DNA of 64,000 bases, from positions 1 to 64,000 of the forward strand of contig NZ_JANDHW010000012.1 in the NCBI RefSeq assembly GCF_024330105.1. The letters are read 5' to 3'. How positions within the stretch are numbered: the stretch's first letter is position 1; each line of letters starts with the position of its first letter. The translations under genes were made by a program, and so were the position numbers. Below the pieces are notes generated by a model. That model had not been told where the DNA came from. It searched no databases and was given only the letters and a program-made list of their open reading frames with translations. Positions 54,039 to 63,878 of the stretch are shown one piece after another. This DNA is from Coprobacter tertius (GTDB taxonomy: Bacteria > Bacteroidota > Bacteroidia > Bacteroidales > Coprobacteraceae).

Positions 54039-54416
54039 TCAACCTATCAGCTCTTCCGACATTATTTTGTCTTTCCTACGGTTACAGAATCGTTCACACT
54101 GTAATGTAATATCATATCCGAGCATAATTCCCAGCATGAAATCTTCTTCGGGGGTAAGCCGGTTAAGCGGTTTATCGATAAAGGTTTGCAAAGCGTCGAG
54201 ACAAGCCGGTTTTCCGAAAAAAAGGTTTACTTTGTCATCTCTTACTTCTTGTACGAGAAAATCGATCTCCTGTTGTCTTAACCGGTTGATAAATACTTTC
54301 GCGCAGGAACGGTTCATGGTACAAAGAATCAGATTTCTGATCCCCTTTTTAAATTCGTAGATATGATGCAGGAAAAGCTTCATATCCCGGAACCGGTCAA
54401 AGTCTTCTATACTCAT
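54039..54416 (-). CDS. DUF2023 family protein
   Basis: 125 residues, cytoplasmic. It starts near MKLFLHHIYEFKKGIRNLIL (Met12 may be the true start). FINRLRQQEIDFLVQEV, NLFFGKPACLDAL and LTPEEDFMLGIMLGYD match the DUF2023 family, which is usually found beside flavodoxin. It overlaps the flavodoxin gene by 4 bases (ATGA), so it is translationally coupled to it. A role in flavodoxin-dependent electron transfer is inferred from linkage only. Confidence 0.88.
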   Translation of the reverse strand: MSIEDFDRFRDMKLFLHHIYEFKKGIRNLILCTMNRSCAKVFINRLRQQEIDFLVQEVRDDKVNLFFGKPACLDALQTFIDKPLNRLTPEEDFMLGIMLGYDITLQCERFCNRRKDKIMSEELIG

Positions 54417-54919
54417 TTGCTTTCGGCTTTAATAAGTTCGGTCCAACTTTTTATCCGAGTATCGGTCTTATCGCTTTCGTTTACTTCATCGATTGCAAGG
54501 CCGACAAATTCTCCATCTTTATTGATAAGAGAATCTGTGACATAATAATCTTCGGGTTTATACGATCCGATAAAAATGCAGCCTGAAGATTGCAGATCAT
54601 CGTATAGAACTCTTAATGCATCACAGAAAGTGTCGGGATATGAGTCAGCATCACCACAACCGAAAAATCCTATTCTTTTCCCGGTGAGGTCTTTCTTTTT
54701 TAATTTCTCGATGAAGTCATACCAGTCATCCTGTAAATCACCGCTTCCCCAGGTAGAGGAGCCTAAAAGCAGGCAATCATAATTATCTACCGTGTTAACA
54801 TCTGCATTTCCTACATCATGTATGTCTCTGGCAGATACACCGAGAACTTTGCCGATTCTGGAAGCAATATCTTTGGTAGTTCCCGTAGTGCTTCCATAAA
54901 ATATACCTATTTTCTCCAT
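54413..54919 (-). CDS. fldA: Flavodoxin
   Basis: A 168-residue FMN electron carrier. The phosphate-binding loop is YGSTTGTTKDIA (residues 9-20). FMN-contacting loops are GSSTWGSGDLQDDWYDF and GCGDADSYPDTFCDAL. It is of the long-chain type, with the extra loop before the last helix. It substitutes for ferredoxin in redox reactions when iron is scarce. It lies upstream of and overlaps DUF2023. Confidence 0.95.
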   Translation of the reverse strand: MEKIGIFYGSTTGTTKDIASRIGKVLGVSARDIHDVGNADVNTVDNYDCLLLGSSTWGSGDLQDDWYDFIEKLKKKDLTGKRIGFFGCGDADSYPDTFCDALRVLYDDLQSSGCIFIGSYKPEDYYVTDSLINKDGEFVGLAIDEVNESDKTDTRIKSWTELIKAESK

Positions 54920-55024
54920 TGTTATTTTGTTTTTTACAAAGTTATTTTCTCTGCCTGGTAAAAGAAATACCTATATATATGGATTTTATAACTATTCTAT
55001 CACTATAAAAAAGTATAGTACCGA

Positions 55025-56083
55025 CTAAGCGATTGTAATTTCCGGATTCAGATAAACATCTTGAATAGCATTCAGCAGTTCGACCCCTTCATTCATGGGC
55101 TTTTGAAAAGCTTTTCGTCCGCTGATAAGTCCCATACCTCCGGCTCGTTTGTTTACGATAGCAGTAATTACAGCGTCTTTGAGATCGGATATTCCGTTCG
55201 ATTCACCTCCCGAGTTTATCAATCCCACGCGTCCCATATAACTATTGGCTATCTGATACCGACACATATCGATAGGATGATCTGTCGTCAGCGTATCGTA
55301 CATACGTTTATCGGTTTTTCCGAACTTGATTGCTGTAAATCCGCCGTTATTTACAGGCAATTTTTGCTTTACGATATCGGCTTGTATTGTTGCTCCCAGA
55401 TGATCTGCCTGTCCGGTAAGATCTGCTGCAGCATGATAATCTACCCCGTCTTTTTTAAAGTTTGAATTTCTCAGATAACACCAAAGTATTGTTGCCATTC
55501 CCAGTTCATGGGCATATTCGAAAGCTTCGGATACTTCGATAATTTGTCTTCGGCTTTCTTCCGAACCAAAATAAATAGTGGCTCCTACAGCTATAGCTCC
55601 CATATTCCAGGCTTCTTTTACGGTTCCGAACATGATTTGATTATAGGTATTCGGATAAGAGAGTAATTCGTTGTGATTGAGCTTAACGATAAAAGGAATT
55701 TTATGTGCATATTTTCTGGCGACCGAGCCTAATACTCCGAAAGTAGAAGCGACACCGTTGCAACCCCCTTCAATTGCGAGTTTGACGATATTTTCAGGAT
55801 CGAAATACAGTGAATTTGGAGCAAAAGATGCACCGGCAGTGTGTTCGATACCCTGATCGACGGGCAAGATCGAAACATATCCGGTTCCGGCCAGTCGACC
55901 ATGGTTTAATAAACGCTGCAGATTCGAAAGAGTCGGGATATTCCGATCGCTCGGTATCCAGATTTTATCTATAGTTTCGGGAGAGGGAATATGGATAAGA
56001 CTCTTATCTATAGTTTTACAAATGTGCTCGAGGTAATATTGAGCCTCGTTGCCTAAAAGTTCGAGAATTTTGTTTGTGCTCAT
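55025..56083 (-). CDS. fbaB: Class I fructose-bisphosphate aldolase (FbaB/DhnA type)
   Basis: 352 residues, glycolysis and gluconeogenesis. This is the archaeal/DhnA type of class I aldolase that works through a lysine Schiff base: [16 protein letters not shown] near the start, the IVKLNHNE region, and a late [10 protein letters not shown] likely holding the Schiff-base Lys. [16 protein letters not shown] forms the C-terminal phosphate loop. Two in-frame ATGs six bases apart exist; the inner one (56083) is preferred. Transcribed alone. Confidence 0.92.
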   Translation of the reverse strand: MSTNKILELLGNEAQYYLEHICKTIDKSLIHIPSPETIDKIWIPSDRNIPTLSNLQRLLNHGRLAGTGYVSILPVDQGIEHTAGASFAPNSLYFDPENIVKLAIEGGCNGVASTFGVLGSVARKYAHKIPFIVKLNHNELLSYPNTYNQIMFGTVKEAWNMGAIAVGATIYFGSEESRRQIIEVSEAFEYAHELGMATILWCYLRNSNFKKDGVDYHAAADLTGQADHLGATIQADIVKQKLPVNNGGFTAIKFGKTDKRMYDTLTTDHPIDMCRYQIANSYMGRVGLINSGGESNGISDLKDAVITAIVNKRAGGMGLISGRKAFQKPMNEGVELLNAIQDVYLNPEITIA

Positions 56084-56175
56084 AATCATTTCGGTTTAAT
56101 TATTCTTATAATACAGTTCAAATCGGCAGAATGTTCATGGTGGATTAATTGAATAGTTTTATATATAAAAACAAA

Positions 56176-56213
56176 AATTCCGGGAAACTACGTTGTGTCT
56201 TTTCCCGGAATTT
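56176..56213. terminator. Terminator after the lipoprotein gene
   Basis: Thirteen-base arms aaattccgggaaa / tttcccggaattt. It follows the minus-strand lipoprotein gene (stop at 56233) and closes the receptor/endonuclease gene set. Confidence 0.82.
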
Positions 56214-56232
56214 AAAGATCGGTATCTCTTAA

Positions 56233-56721
56233 TTACAAAGATTCTGTTACGATACGTATATCATCATGGTCTTTAAATGAAAACAAGAGCCATATTTGTC
56301 CGTTAGCCGTCTTTTCGATAGTCGTTTTTTGAGCGATCAGATAATCGGTTTCACCTCCGCTTTCTCGGATAGCTATATAACCTTCCGATAATGACCCTTG
56401 TTTTGAAAAGTCTCCTTTGGCGCTTGCCCTGAAAAAATCGGAATTGTTGTTGAGGTTCGAGAATTCGTAAGTCCGGGTCAAATTTTCACCGGTTTCGTTA
56501 CCGGCGGCATCTCTACCTATTTCCATCGATGATATATCTCCGGTTTTGGCATTCATATATACCGTATTGCTTTTCCATCCTTCTATACGTGGTGTATTGT
56601 CATCGGTAAATACAGGAGGTTCTGTACCGTTATTCGAATTTTTGTTATCATTACACGATATTATTGTAAAAAGAAAAATCGGTACGACAAACAAAAATAA
56701 TTTTACAAATGATTTCTTCAT
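56233..56721 (-). CDS. Hypothetical lipoprotein
   Basis: 162 residues with lipobox TIISC (Cys23), then an Asn-rich linker and a beta-rich domain with no motif known to me. It begins 21 bases after the stop of the endonuclease I gene, on the same strand, so it is the last gene of that operon and probably acts at the same envelope site. Confidence 0.7.
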   Translation of the reverse strand: MKKSFVKLFLFVVPIFLFTIISCNDNKNSNNGTEPPVFTDDNTPRIEGWKSNTVYMNAKTGDISSMEIGRDAAGNETGENLTRTYEFSNLNNNSDFFRASAKGDFSKQGSLSEGYIAIRESGGETDYLIAQKTTIEKTANGQIWLLFSFKDHDDIRIVTESL

Positions 56722-56742
56722 ATATAATGATTGCGTTTAATT

Positions 56743-58155
56743 TTATTCGACTACAATACGGATATTTCCACTATAATCTGCCGAGCGATACTTAATTATA
56801 TGTATTCCTTTACCGGCTGATGAGGGATTGAAAAAGAATGTTCCGTTTTCAGAAATAATTCCTTTTTCACTTGTCCAAATACAATTATTTACATTTTTGT
56901 TTAGTTTCAGTTCGACCGGTTGATCGGTAGTTTTATAAGTCGTTTTTAGTCCTACAGGCTGTATCCGGTTTATTTCGGCAGGTACTAATACGCTATATAA
57001 TTGTAGTGTAAAATCTTTGGCCAAGTCATCTCCTTCGATTCGCAATTTACCGCTGTAAAATCCTGTATTATCGTCGGTTCCCGGATTAAACCGAATCGTA
57101 ATTTTCACTCCTTTGTTAAGATCTTCGGCTGATAATCGGGTTTTGTTTATTTCAAAAGGCGATGATGTAGACAACGTAACGTCGTTACCGAAACTATCAC
57201 CCTTTAGAGAGATTTCGATACTGCCGGTGGTTTTTGTTGCAGGAATGACGATTATATCATTCTGTTTATAATTGGTTATAGTGGCAACAGGGAACTCGAA
57301 TCCTTCTGAGGTTTTGTTACCCCAAATATATTCTGCGAGTTCGGGATAGTCGATAAACGGATTTCTGTTTTTCTGAAATTCATAAACAGCGTTATTTCGG
57401 TCGATCTCTTTCTGGCTTACCGGGTCTTGTCGGTGCCATTTCAATAATAACTCTTTTCCGAAAGAAGTGAGTGTAGGATACACTCCGTCTTCAAAAATAT
57501 TTGTGCCGTAGCTTTTCCATTTATAATTTTGATAACATGTGGCGATATACATATACATGCGGGCGAAATCGCCTTTATATTCGTCGGCCGGTTCGAAAGC
57601 CGACATCCCACGACCGGCGATAACCGCTTGGCCGACTTTGCTTACTCCGTTATCGAATATAATATTGTTAATAACTTCTCCGAGAGGATAGTTGCTTTTT
57701 GCCATATTGGCATTACCGTCGGACGGTACCAAATGATGTAAATCGAAAGAGGCGTCGTATTGAAAGTCTTTAGAATCGGTACCTTCTCCCCACCAACTTT
57801 TGGGAGCACTGTGTTCGATATTCATTCCCGAAGTACTGCCTCCGGGTTTCGAATTGAAAAAATAGGATTTGTTGGAGTACATATCCCATACTTTACCGTC
57901 GGGACGTACGTCGCTGTGATGAAATACGACCCATGTCGTTAAAGTAGGGTTGTTCGGATAACTAAAGTTAGACCCGTACTGTATACGCACATGGTTTCTT
58001 AATTTATTGTACAGTATTGTTTTCAGTTCTCCTTTATTCTTTCCTTGCATTTCATCGGGGTAATATTCCCGTTGGGCATAAAGCGTAAAAGAGATGAAAA
58101 TCAGCATCAGACTTAAGCCGTACTGCCGTATATTTCGGTTTTTTGCTTTGTTCAT
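56743..58155 (-). CDS. Secreted endonuclease I family nuclease
   Basis: 470 residues. Signal peptide (to YAQR, about residue 28). The Endonuclease_1 (beta-beta-alpha-metal) domain occupies about 30-280: NIEHSAPKSWWGEG with the catalytic EHS-P-KS pattern, FDLHHLVPSDGNANMAKSNY with HH and N metal/catalytic residues, and RMYMYIATCY. The C-terminal 190 residues are two Ig-like domains. Such nucleases cut DNA or RNA outside the cell. It follows the receptor operon genes after a terminator, suggesting partly independent control. Confidence 0.93.
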   Translation of the reverse strand: MNKAKNRNIRQYGLSLMLIFISFTLYAQREYYPDEMQGKNKGELKTILYNKLRNHVRIQYGSNFSYPNNPTLTTWVVFHHSDVRPDGKVWDMYSNKSYFFNSKPGGSTSGMNIEHSAPKSWWGEGTDSKDFQYDASFDLHHLVPSDGNANMAKSNYPLGEVINNIIFDNGVSKVGQAVIAGRGMSAFEPADEYKGDFARMYMYIATCYQNYKWKSYGTNIFEDGVYPTLTSFGKELLLKWHRQDPVSQKEIDRNNAVYEFQKNRNPFIDYPELAEYIWGNKTSEGFEFPVATITNYKQNDIIVIPATKTTGSIEISLKGDSFGNDVTLSTSSPFEINKTRLSAEDLNKGVKITIRFNPGTDDNTGFYSGKLRIEGDDLAKDFTLQLYSVLVPAEINRIQPVGLKTTYKTTDQPVELKLNKNVNNCIWTSEKGIISENGTFFFNPSSAGKGIHIIKYRSADYSGNIRIVVE

Positions 58156-58168
58156 TTATAAAAAGGCT

Positions 58169-58202
58169 AAAAAGGCTGCTCTCCTAAAGAACAGCCTTTT
58201 TT
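58169..58202 (-). terminator. Terminator between choice-of-anchor J and endonuclease genes
   Basis: The stem aaaaggctg / cagcctttt with T runs on both sides, in the 55-bp gap between two minus-strand genes. It could reduce but not abolish read-through. Confidence 0.7.
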
Positions 58203-58210
58203 GTTAGGTT

Positions 58211-59674
58211 TTATTTTATAACTTTTTTTAGGCTGAAGTCGTCTACGTAAACAGTAGTACCTTTATAAATTCGTGCCATCGGTACAATCTGGCAAGGTTC
58301 GGTAACATTAAATTCTACTTCTTCTTTAATCCAAGATCCTTTTGTTTGCGTCGAAGAATAGCCATTGCTGTCTCCGTTATAGTTAATTTGGGTTTGAGTT
58401 GTTTCTAATGCACTTCCTTTATCGGGTTTAGATCCGTCGGATTTGTTTATAAACGCCCAATGTCTCAATCCGCTTTCATTGGTTGTTGCATCATCTACAT
58501 AATAATAGAAAGAGTAGATATAAGTTCCCGCATCGGCAATGCTGATGGCATCAGCTTTAATCTCAACATTACCTTTGGTGGTAGCGTCATGCGCCATTTT
58601 TGCGGAATAAGAACCGCTATGTTTAATGGTGCTTTCTTGGGTAACGGTACCGGCGCTGTTGGGATTTATCGTCCAATTATCGATGGTAGATCCTGTCCAC
58701 TTTTCCAGGCCAGCATTCAAAGTGAACATTTCTTCACCGGTTTGGGCCGGGACTTTAACTGTGAGAACGAAATCCATGTTCTGTGTCGTCAGATTATTGG
58801 TAGCGATAACCATGAACGTAAAATTTTGATCTTCGGTAATACTGGGAGCCGTTCCGGTTATAGTACCCGACCCATTGCCGTTATCGGTGAAAGTAAGCCA
58901 GGTAGGAAGTTCAAGAACTTCGAGTGTCGTTCCGTTCGTAAGATTGGTCGAAACTTTGATATTTACGGCAGCTCCCGGTTCTACAGTCGCTTTGTCTGCC
59001 GATGTAAAATCGAGGCTCGAACCGGTAAGAACGCGGGTAAGTTTAAAGTTGTCGACTTCCCATGTTCCGCATAAACCCGATTGGGCTTGACTCGTAAATT
59101 TAAAAAGGATACGTATTTTCTCTCCTTTGTAAGCAGAAAGATCTACATCGCCCGAAGAAATATAGGTGAAGTTATTTCCGGAGGGTTTAGCTACTTCGAG
59201 GTCAGTCCAGGTTGCAGCAGCTATAGCGGCAGCATCGCTACCGGTACAATTTTTAGATATCTGCACGAATATCTGTTCGGGTTTTCCGTAATTGAAAGCG
59301 TGACGGAAAGAAAGATAGACTTGGTTTTCGTTGGTCAGGTCAAATTCCGGAGAAAGCAAATAATCTTCGTTTTCGTAATAATTGATGATATATTTATCGT
59401 TTTCATCTTTAATTTTCGTATTTACCGAACTGGCCAGAACGGCACCGTATCTCGAGTCGGCGGTCCATACGGTATCTCCTTTAATACTAATTTCGGTAAA
59501 AGGAGCGAGATCCGATTTAAATGATTTTTCGTACATTATATTTCCTTCGGGGTTGATAATCGAACCACCTCCGTTACCACCACCCGGTTCTTCTTTCGGG
59601 TCGTCGCTACAAGCAGTTGTTCCTACTAATAATGCAGCGGCAAACATCCATGCTAAATACTTCATTCTTTTCAT
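58211..59674 (-). CDS. Choice-of-anchor J lipoprotein with sugar-binding-like tail
   Basis: 487 residues. Lipobox VGTTAC (Cys22) and a Gly-rich linker precede a jelly-roll choice-of-anchor J domain (about 45-215: LSPEFDLTNENQVYLSFRHA, WEVDNFKL). A Put_Ig-like domain (about 220-310) and a second carbohydrate-binding-module-like jelly roll (about 330-487, KHSGSYSAKMAHD, ending VYVDDFSLKKV) follow. Probably a surface ligand-binding lipoprotein for the TonB-dependent receptor, transcribed after the DUF5689 gene. Confidence 0.82.
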   Translation of the reverse strand: MKRMKYLAWMFAAALLVGTTACSDDPKEEPGGGNGGGSIINPEGNIMYEKSFKSDLAPFTEISIKGDTVWTADSRYGAVLASSVNTKIKDENDKYIINYYENEDYLLSPEFDLTNENQVYLSFRHAFNYGKPEQIFVQISKNCTGSDAAAIAAATWTDLEVAKPSGNNFTYISSGDVDLSAYKGEKIRILFKFTSQAQSGLCGTWEVDNFKLTRVLTGSSLDFTSADKATVEPGAAVNIKVSTNLTNGTTLEVLELPTWLTFTDNGNGSGTITGTAPSITEDQNFTFMVIATNNLTTQNMDFVLTVKVPAQTGEEMFTLNAGLEKWTGSTIDNWTINPNSAGTVTQESTIKHSGSYSAKMAHDATTKGNVEIKADAISIADAGTYIYSFYYYVDDATTNESGLRHWAFINKSDGSKPDKGSALETTQTQINYNGDSNGYSSTQTKGSWIKEEVEFNVTEPCQIVPMARIYKGTTVYVDDFSLKKVIK

Positions 59675-59709
59675 AATTAATTTATTTTAGGGTTATGTTT
59701 GTATTATTT

Positions 59710-60645
59710 TTATTCGATTGTAAAACCTTCCAGATCGTCGAGCGACCGTACTGTCAATTGCCAAAAGCAGGCTTCGGGATCGCTACTCGGTTTCTTCTTG
59801 TACCAGGATATGAGTGCCGTTACGTTCCCGTATTGATTATATGGGGGTAATTTCTTTTTGGCGAATTTAGCATATTCACTGGTAGAAACGAATATCCAGT
59901 TTCCTTGTTTATCTCTTATAACTCGTGATTGCGGATAACCTACGCCACCGGTACTCGGAGCAAAAATCTTTTCGCTATCGGGTATTGTAGCCGGTTTGTT
60001 ATAATCGGCGCCTTGTCCGGTGAAACGTACATCTTTAATTTTTACGAGCTGGCTGTGAAGCTCGGGACCTCCGGCTCTGATTTCGGGGATTGTCATTTCG
60101 CGTACGACGACGTTATTCTTATCGGGTAACCCAATGCGTTTAATGTATTTATCGGCCAAAGGCAAGGGGATGCGTCCCGGTTCGTACATTGTTTTATCAG
60201 GATCTGAGTTGAAATTTGTCGTGCCTAATTGCAACATATCGGCATACCGCCCCAATACGAGTCCATTACATTTTACAGCAACTTTTTGCCCTAACGGATA
60301 ATATGAAGACAGACCACCGCTGTCGAATGATATTTTTATCGCATAATAGTTTACCGGATCTTGCACGACAATGTATTTATAAACATTACCGCCAATGTCT
60401 TCAGACGATACGATCCCCTCGATCACCACAGGAGTTTCGCTTTTTATGGTATCGAAGGTATAATAATCGGTCTCCGGTTGTGTCTTTACCATTTCCAGTA
60501 ACTCTTTAATCGTTACTGTAGGTTGCCACTCTTCTGTCTGAACGCCGATTTCGGGCAATATTGCGTCGAAATCGTCATTTGCACAAGACGTGCAGAGAGC
60601 CAGTATTACAACCTGTATCGAGAATATTTTGAATATATTTTTCAT
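59710..60645 (-). CDS. DUF5689 surface lipoprotein
   Basis: 311 residues with lipobox ALCTSC (Cys21). The body has the OB-like DUF5689 domain (TVTIKELLEMVKTQ, then PVVIEGIVSSEDIGGNVYKY, about 45-260). It lies 26 bases downstream of the TonB-dependent receptor gene on the same strand, in the place a SusD-like protein occupies in polysaccharide loci. OB-type folds can bind nucleic acids, in keeping with the nuclease genes nearby. The function is inferred. Confidence 0.85.
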   Translation of the reverse strand: MKNIFKIFSIQVVILALCTSCANDDFDAILPEIGVQTEEWQPTVTIKELLEMVKTQPETDYYTFDTIKSETPVVIEGIVSSEDIGGNVYKYIVVQDPVNYYAIKISFDSGGLSSYYPLGQKVAVKCNGLVLGRYADMLQLGTTNFNSDPDKTMYEPGRIPLPLADKYIKRIGLPDKNNVVVREMTIPEIRAGGPELHSQLVKIKDVRFTGQGADYNKPATIPDSEKIFAPSTGGVGYPQSRVIRDKQGNWIFVSTSEYAKFAKKKLPPYNQYGNVTALISWYKKKPSSDPEACFWQLTVRSLDDLEGFTIE

Positions 60646-60671
60646 CTTAAGAAAATTTCTTTTATTATATT

Positions 60672-63500
60672 TTAAAATTTATATCCAACATTGAAGAACA
60701 TATTGAATCCCCATGCATAATAGTATTTATTAGGATACTTGGTTACGCTGTTGATCGAGGCCACTCCTTTATCGACGAATTTACTGATACGTCCCTGTTG
60801 GTAACCGCCGGTTACCAGATCGCGATTGTTGAGGATATTGCTTAAACTCAGGTTGAAGTTGAGTGACTGTTTCCGGTTGTTCAAGTAAATCACTTTTCCG
60901 ACTGAAGCATCCAGCATACATCCGCCTTTCAGTTTTTCCTGAGTACCTAAAACCGCTTTTTGTTCGGGAGTAACATACAGGTCCCAGTTACTTTTAGTAA
61001 AGTGGGAGGGAGAAAAATCAAGATAATTACGTCCGAAATAGGTTAATGTAATATCGGCAAACCACATTTTAGGATGGAAATAGTCGAGTGTAATGCTTCC
61101 TACGGCTTGAGGTCCGTTGTTTACTTTCAGATCTTTGGTATATACCGGTTCCCTCAGGTCGACAATTTCTCCCGGCTTAGTAGGTAATACCGGTTCGGCC
61201 AGGTTGAGGTTTACACCGCTTTCGGCGCTCATCACACCGTTAGCATTGCTGGTATATCGGTAATCGGCAAATGTACCTGCCAGTGAAACCGAAAAACTAT
61301 TGTTCAGTTTTACCGATACTCCGGCTTCTACACCTCTAAATACTTTATCGACGCCAGAAAGGGTATGGTTGATGAAAGTATGGAATTCATCGTGGTAATA
61401 TCCGGTTGTTTCCACTCCATCGAATACATGAGTCTGGAATGCAGTTATACGACCTCTAATGCGTGAGAAAGTGAAATTGTAATTCAGATCGTACGAGATT
61501 ACTTTTTCCTGTTTGAGTCCATCTACCGGTGTATCTTTTATCCTCGGTGATACATATGCATTGTAAACCAGAGGAGCTCTCATTTCGGCAAGAGCGTTGA
61601 TTGATAGACGATTGCGACCGTTTATTTTATATACGGTTCCTATTTTTAGAGAAGGATCGAGGTAAGTATGGGATTTTCCGGCTCCATATGAGTTTTCCGG
61701 TGCTCGTCCGTTTCTCATATTACCATACCGTTGGAAGGTGGTAAATGTTCCCCGCAACGCGTAATTTAGGTCGAATAACCTCCAGTTCCATTCGTTAGCG
61801 GCAAATATACTGGCCTTAACGATATTCATATCATAGTCGTAACCGAATTTGTCGCCTTCAGTCACGATACGGTCGGGATGGTTGAGGTCATTTTGTATAA
61901 TCATTCTATTATCTGAGAAGTCGCGTTCCGAAAATTGGTCGATATCGATCCATTGTTGTCCACCCAGCATGTCATCAATTGTTTTATAATGCATCCCTTT
62001 GGTGTATTTGGCTTCAAGTCCGATAGTAAGTCTCAGTTCACGTTTGAGTTGATTGGTATATACCGAATTCAGAGCAGTTTCCATCAAATCGTTATGTCGA
62101 CGTTCCTGTATGTATCGGGCACTTGATTTTTTACCGCTTTGCCGATCGAGTTCATTTTGCATATAATTCGCCTGATACAGGTCGTTCCAATTGATTTGGG
62201 TATGATCTGTATTATTGTTTACCCATATATCGGTTAATTGGTTTATCATATCCCAGTTCTCTTTACCGGGAAAACCTTCTACAGAAGCATAGTAAAAACT
62301 CGGCATATTCCGATAATAATCGGGACGCGGATCGGGAGAATTATAAAACGCTAACGCAGAGTTGCTATAAGTACTGTAATGGAATCCGACTCCGGTTTTC
62401 AGATTCGATTTTTCGTCGATCTTGAAATCCCAATTGAACACAGCGGTAGGATCATAGCTGTGAACGATACGAGAGTTTCGTTTTTTTCCGTTTTGGTATC
62501 CCCAGTATGGGTTATAATAAATAGATCGAAAGTCGACAATCTCCTGCGTTATGGCTGATGATTGTGCTCGTTTTGTCGGTGCTCCGAAAGTAGAAAGCGA
62601 AATGCGGTGCCGCTCGTTAAGTACTTTTTCTGCAGATAGGAAATATCCCCATGAATTATAAAATGTTCCTTCGATAATTCCTTCGTTAGCCCAACGAAAA
62701 ACAGCCGAGGCGGTAAAAGCCCATCCGTTATCCATTAAGCCGGTAGAGTGGGTAGCCATTGCTCTTACTTTATACGAACGGTTGGTGTAAGCGACACCTG
62801 CCTTTGTCCCTGCCGCATATGCACTGGCACGGGTATTAATGTTGGTTGCACCTCCGATACTTCCATATGCGAATGCGGGCATTTCAAGACCATTTATTAC
62901 GTCTTTATTTCTAAAGGCGTCGTTGAGTCCTCCGATACTCGAATAATTGAATCGACCGCGTTCCTGGTCATTAAAGTTGATTCCATTTATATAGGTACTG
63001 TTATCCGATTGGTTGTATCCGCGTATATTAAAACGCATCGGGCTGAATGTATAACCGGCAGCATTTAAATAAACGTCATCGGAAGCACCTGAAAGATAAG
63101 AGGTCGATTGAGTAGAGGCTCCGTCATCATCGTCAAGTGCCGATTCGTCGAAAACCAATACATCGTCAGCTGTCTTTTTCCCGGGAGCGACAGGCGATTT
63201 TACCAGAGCTATGTTGCCCAGATTTTGTTCGCCGCCTTTAGCTATGATCACTTTTTCAGTGAAAGTTTGATAGCCTGGGGCCGTAATAGTGAGTTCCGAC
63301 GTTCCCGATTTGAGATTTTTAAAAATAAATACGCCGTCGCTCGATGTAGTAACCGAAATGTGCTTATTTTTAAGCGAGACATTTGCTCCTTCGATCGGAT
63401 CACTTGTCCCTAAGTCTATAACTATTCCCCGTAAAGTTCCTTGCCCGAAGACAGAGGCGCTTAAGAAGAACATTATAAACAGCCATAAATTTCGACTCAT
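60672..63500 (-). CDS. TonB-dependent outer-membrane receptor
   Basis: 942 residues. Signal peptide (to SVFGQG), CarboxypepD_reg-like domain (TLRGIVIDLGTSDPIEGANV, about 20-105), an acidic linker (DESALDDDDG) and a plug domain (RFNIRGYNQSDNSTYINGIN, about 150-250). A 22-strand beta barrel ends in the aromatic residue of FNVGYKF. It imports a ligand across the outer membrane using TonB energy. It is first of the set receptor, DUF5689, choice-of-anchor J, endonuclease I, lipoprotein. No SusD is present, arguing against an ordinary polysaccharide locus. Confidence 0.94.
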   Translation of the reverse strand: MSRNLWLFIMFFLSASVFGQGTLRGIVIDLGTSDPIEGANVSLKNKHISVTTSSDGVFIFKNLKSGTSELTITAPGYQTFTEKVIIAKGGEQNLGNIALVKSPVAPGKKTADDVLVFDESALDDDDGASTQSTSYLSGASDDVYLNAAGYTFSPMRFNIRGYNQSDNSTYINGINFNDQERGRFNYSSIGGLNDAFRNKDVINGLEMPAFAYGSIGGATNINTRASAYAAGTKAGVAYTNRSYKVRAMATHSTGLMDNGWAFTASAVFRWANEGIIEGTFYNSWGYFLSAEKVLNERHRISLSTFGAPTKRAQSSAITQEIVDFRSIYYNPYWGYQNGKKRNSRIVHSYDPTAVFNWDFKIDEKSNLKTGVGFHYSTYSNSALAFYNSPDPRPDYYRNMPSFYYASVEGFPGKENWDMINQLTDIWVNNNTDHTQINWNDLYQANYMQNELDRQSGKKSSARYIQERRHNDLMETALNSVYTNQLKRELRLTIGLEAKYTKGMHYKTIDDMLGGQQWIDIDQFSERDFSDNRMIIQNDLNHPDRIVTEGDKFGYDYDMNIVKASIFAANEWNWRLFDLNYALRGTFTTFQRYGNMRNGRAPENSYGAGKSHTYLDPSLKIGTVYKINGRNRLSINALAEMRAPLVYNAYVSPRIKDTPVDGLKQEKVISYDLNYNFTFSRIRGRITAFQTHVFDGVETTGYYHDEFHTFINHTLSGVDKVFRGVEAGVSVKLNNSFSVSLAGTFADYRYTSNANGVMSAESGVNLNLAEPVLPTKPGEIVDLREPVYTKDLKVNNGPQAVGSITLDYFHPKMWFADITLTYFGRNYLDFSPSHFTKSNWDLYVTPEQKAVLGTQEKLKGGCMLDASVGKVIYLNNRKQSLNFNLSLSNILNNRDLVTGGYQQGRISKFVDKGVASINSVTKYPNKYYYAWGFNMFFNVGYKF

Positions 63501-63878
63501 AAATTAAAAGGTTTAGTTTATATTTAGGTTGTTAGTTATATAGTTATAAAATTATCGGTTATAAGGAAATAAGATAGGCAAAATAATACATTTTTTTTGA
63601 TTATTCATATTACAAACTTATTATTTTTAATTGCAATGTGAATTTTTCGTTTTTTTTGATATAAAATAAAGGGTAATTATACACTTACAAAGGTTTTTAG
63701 GGGATACTTTCAATTTGTAATTTGTTGATATTTATCTATTCGGAAACAAAGCAACTGATTTTTTCTGAAATTTCATACAAACGTCGTGTATATTTCATTT
63801 TTTTTTCGGATTTTTGTAATTCACTGTTTTATCGGTATGAAGGAAATTTGATAAAATTGCAAACTAAACTTACAACTT
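63501..63878. other. Divergent promoter region, no gene
   Basis: An AT-rich 378-bp gap between the minus-strand receptor gene and the plus-strand gene at the right edge. A minus-strand TAagTTTG box (63620-63613) is a possible -7 element for the receptor operon, but its -33 partner is not at the normal distance. An 80-codon plus-strand frame at 63722-63964 overlaps the edge gene and is probably not real. Confidence 0.4.

Noticed and set aside
58460-59524. Long plus-strand frames opposite the choice-of-anchor J gene
   Set aside because: They are antisense to a well-supported lipoprotein gene and show no domain pattern or start signal.
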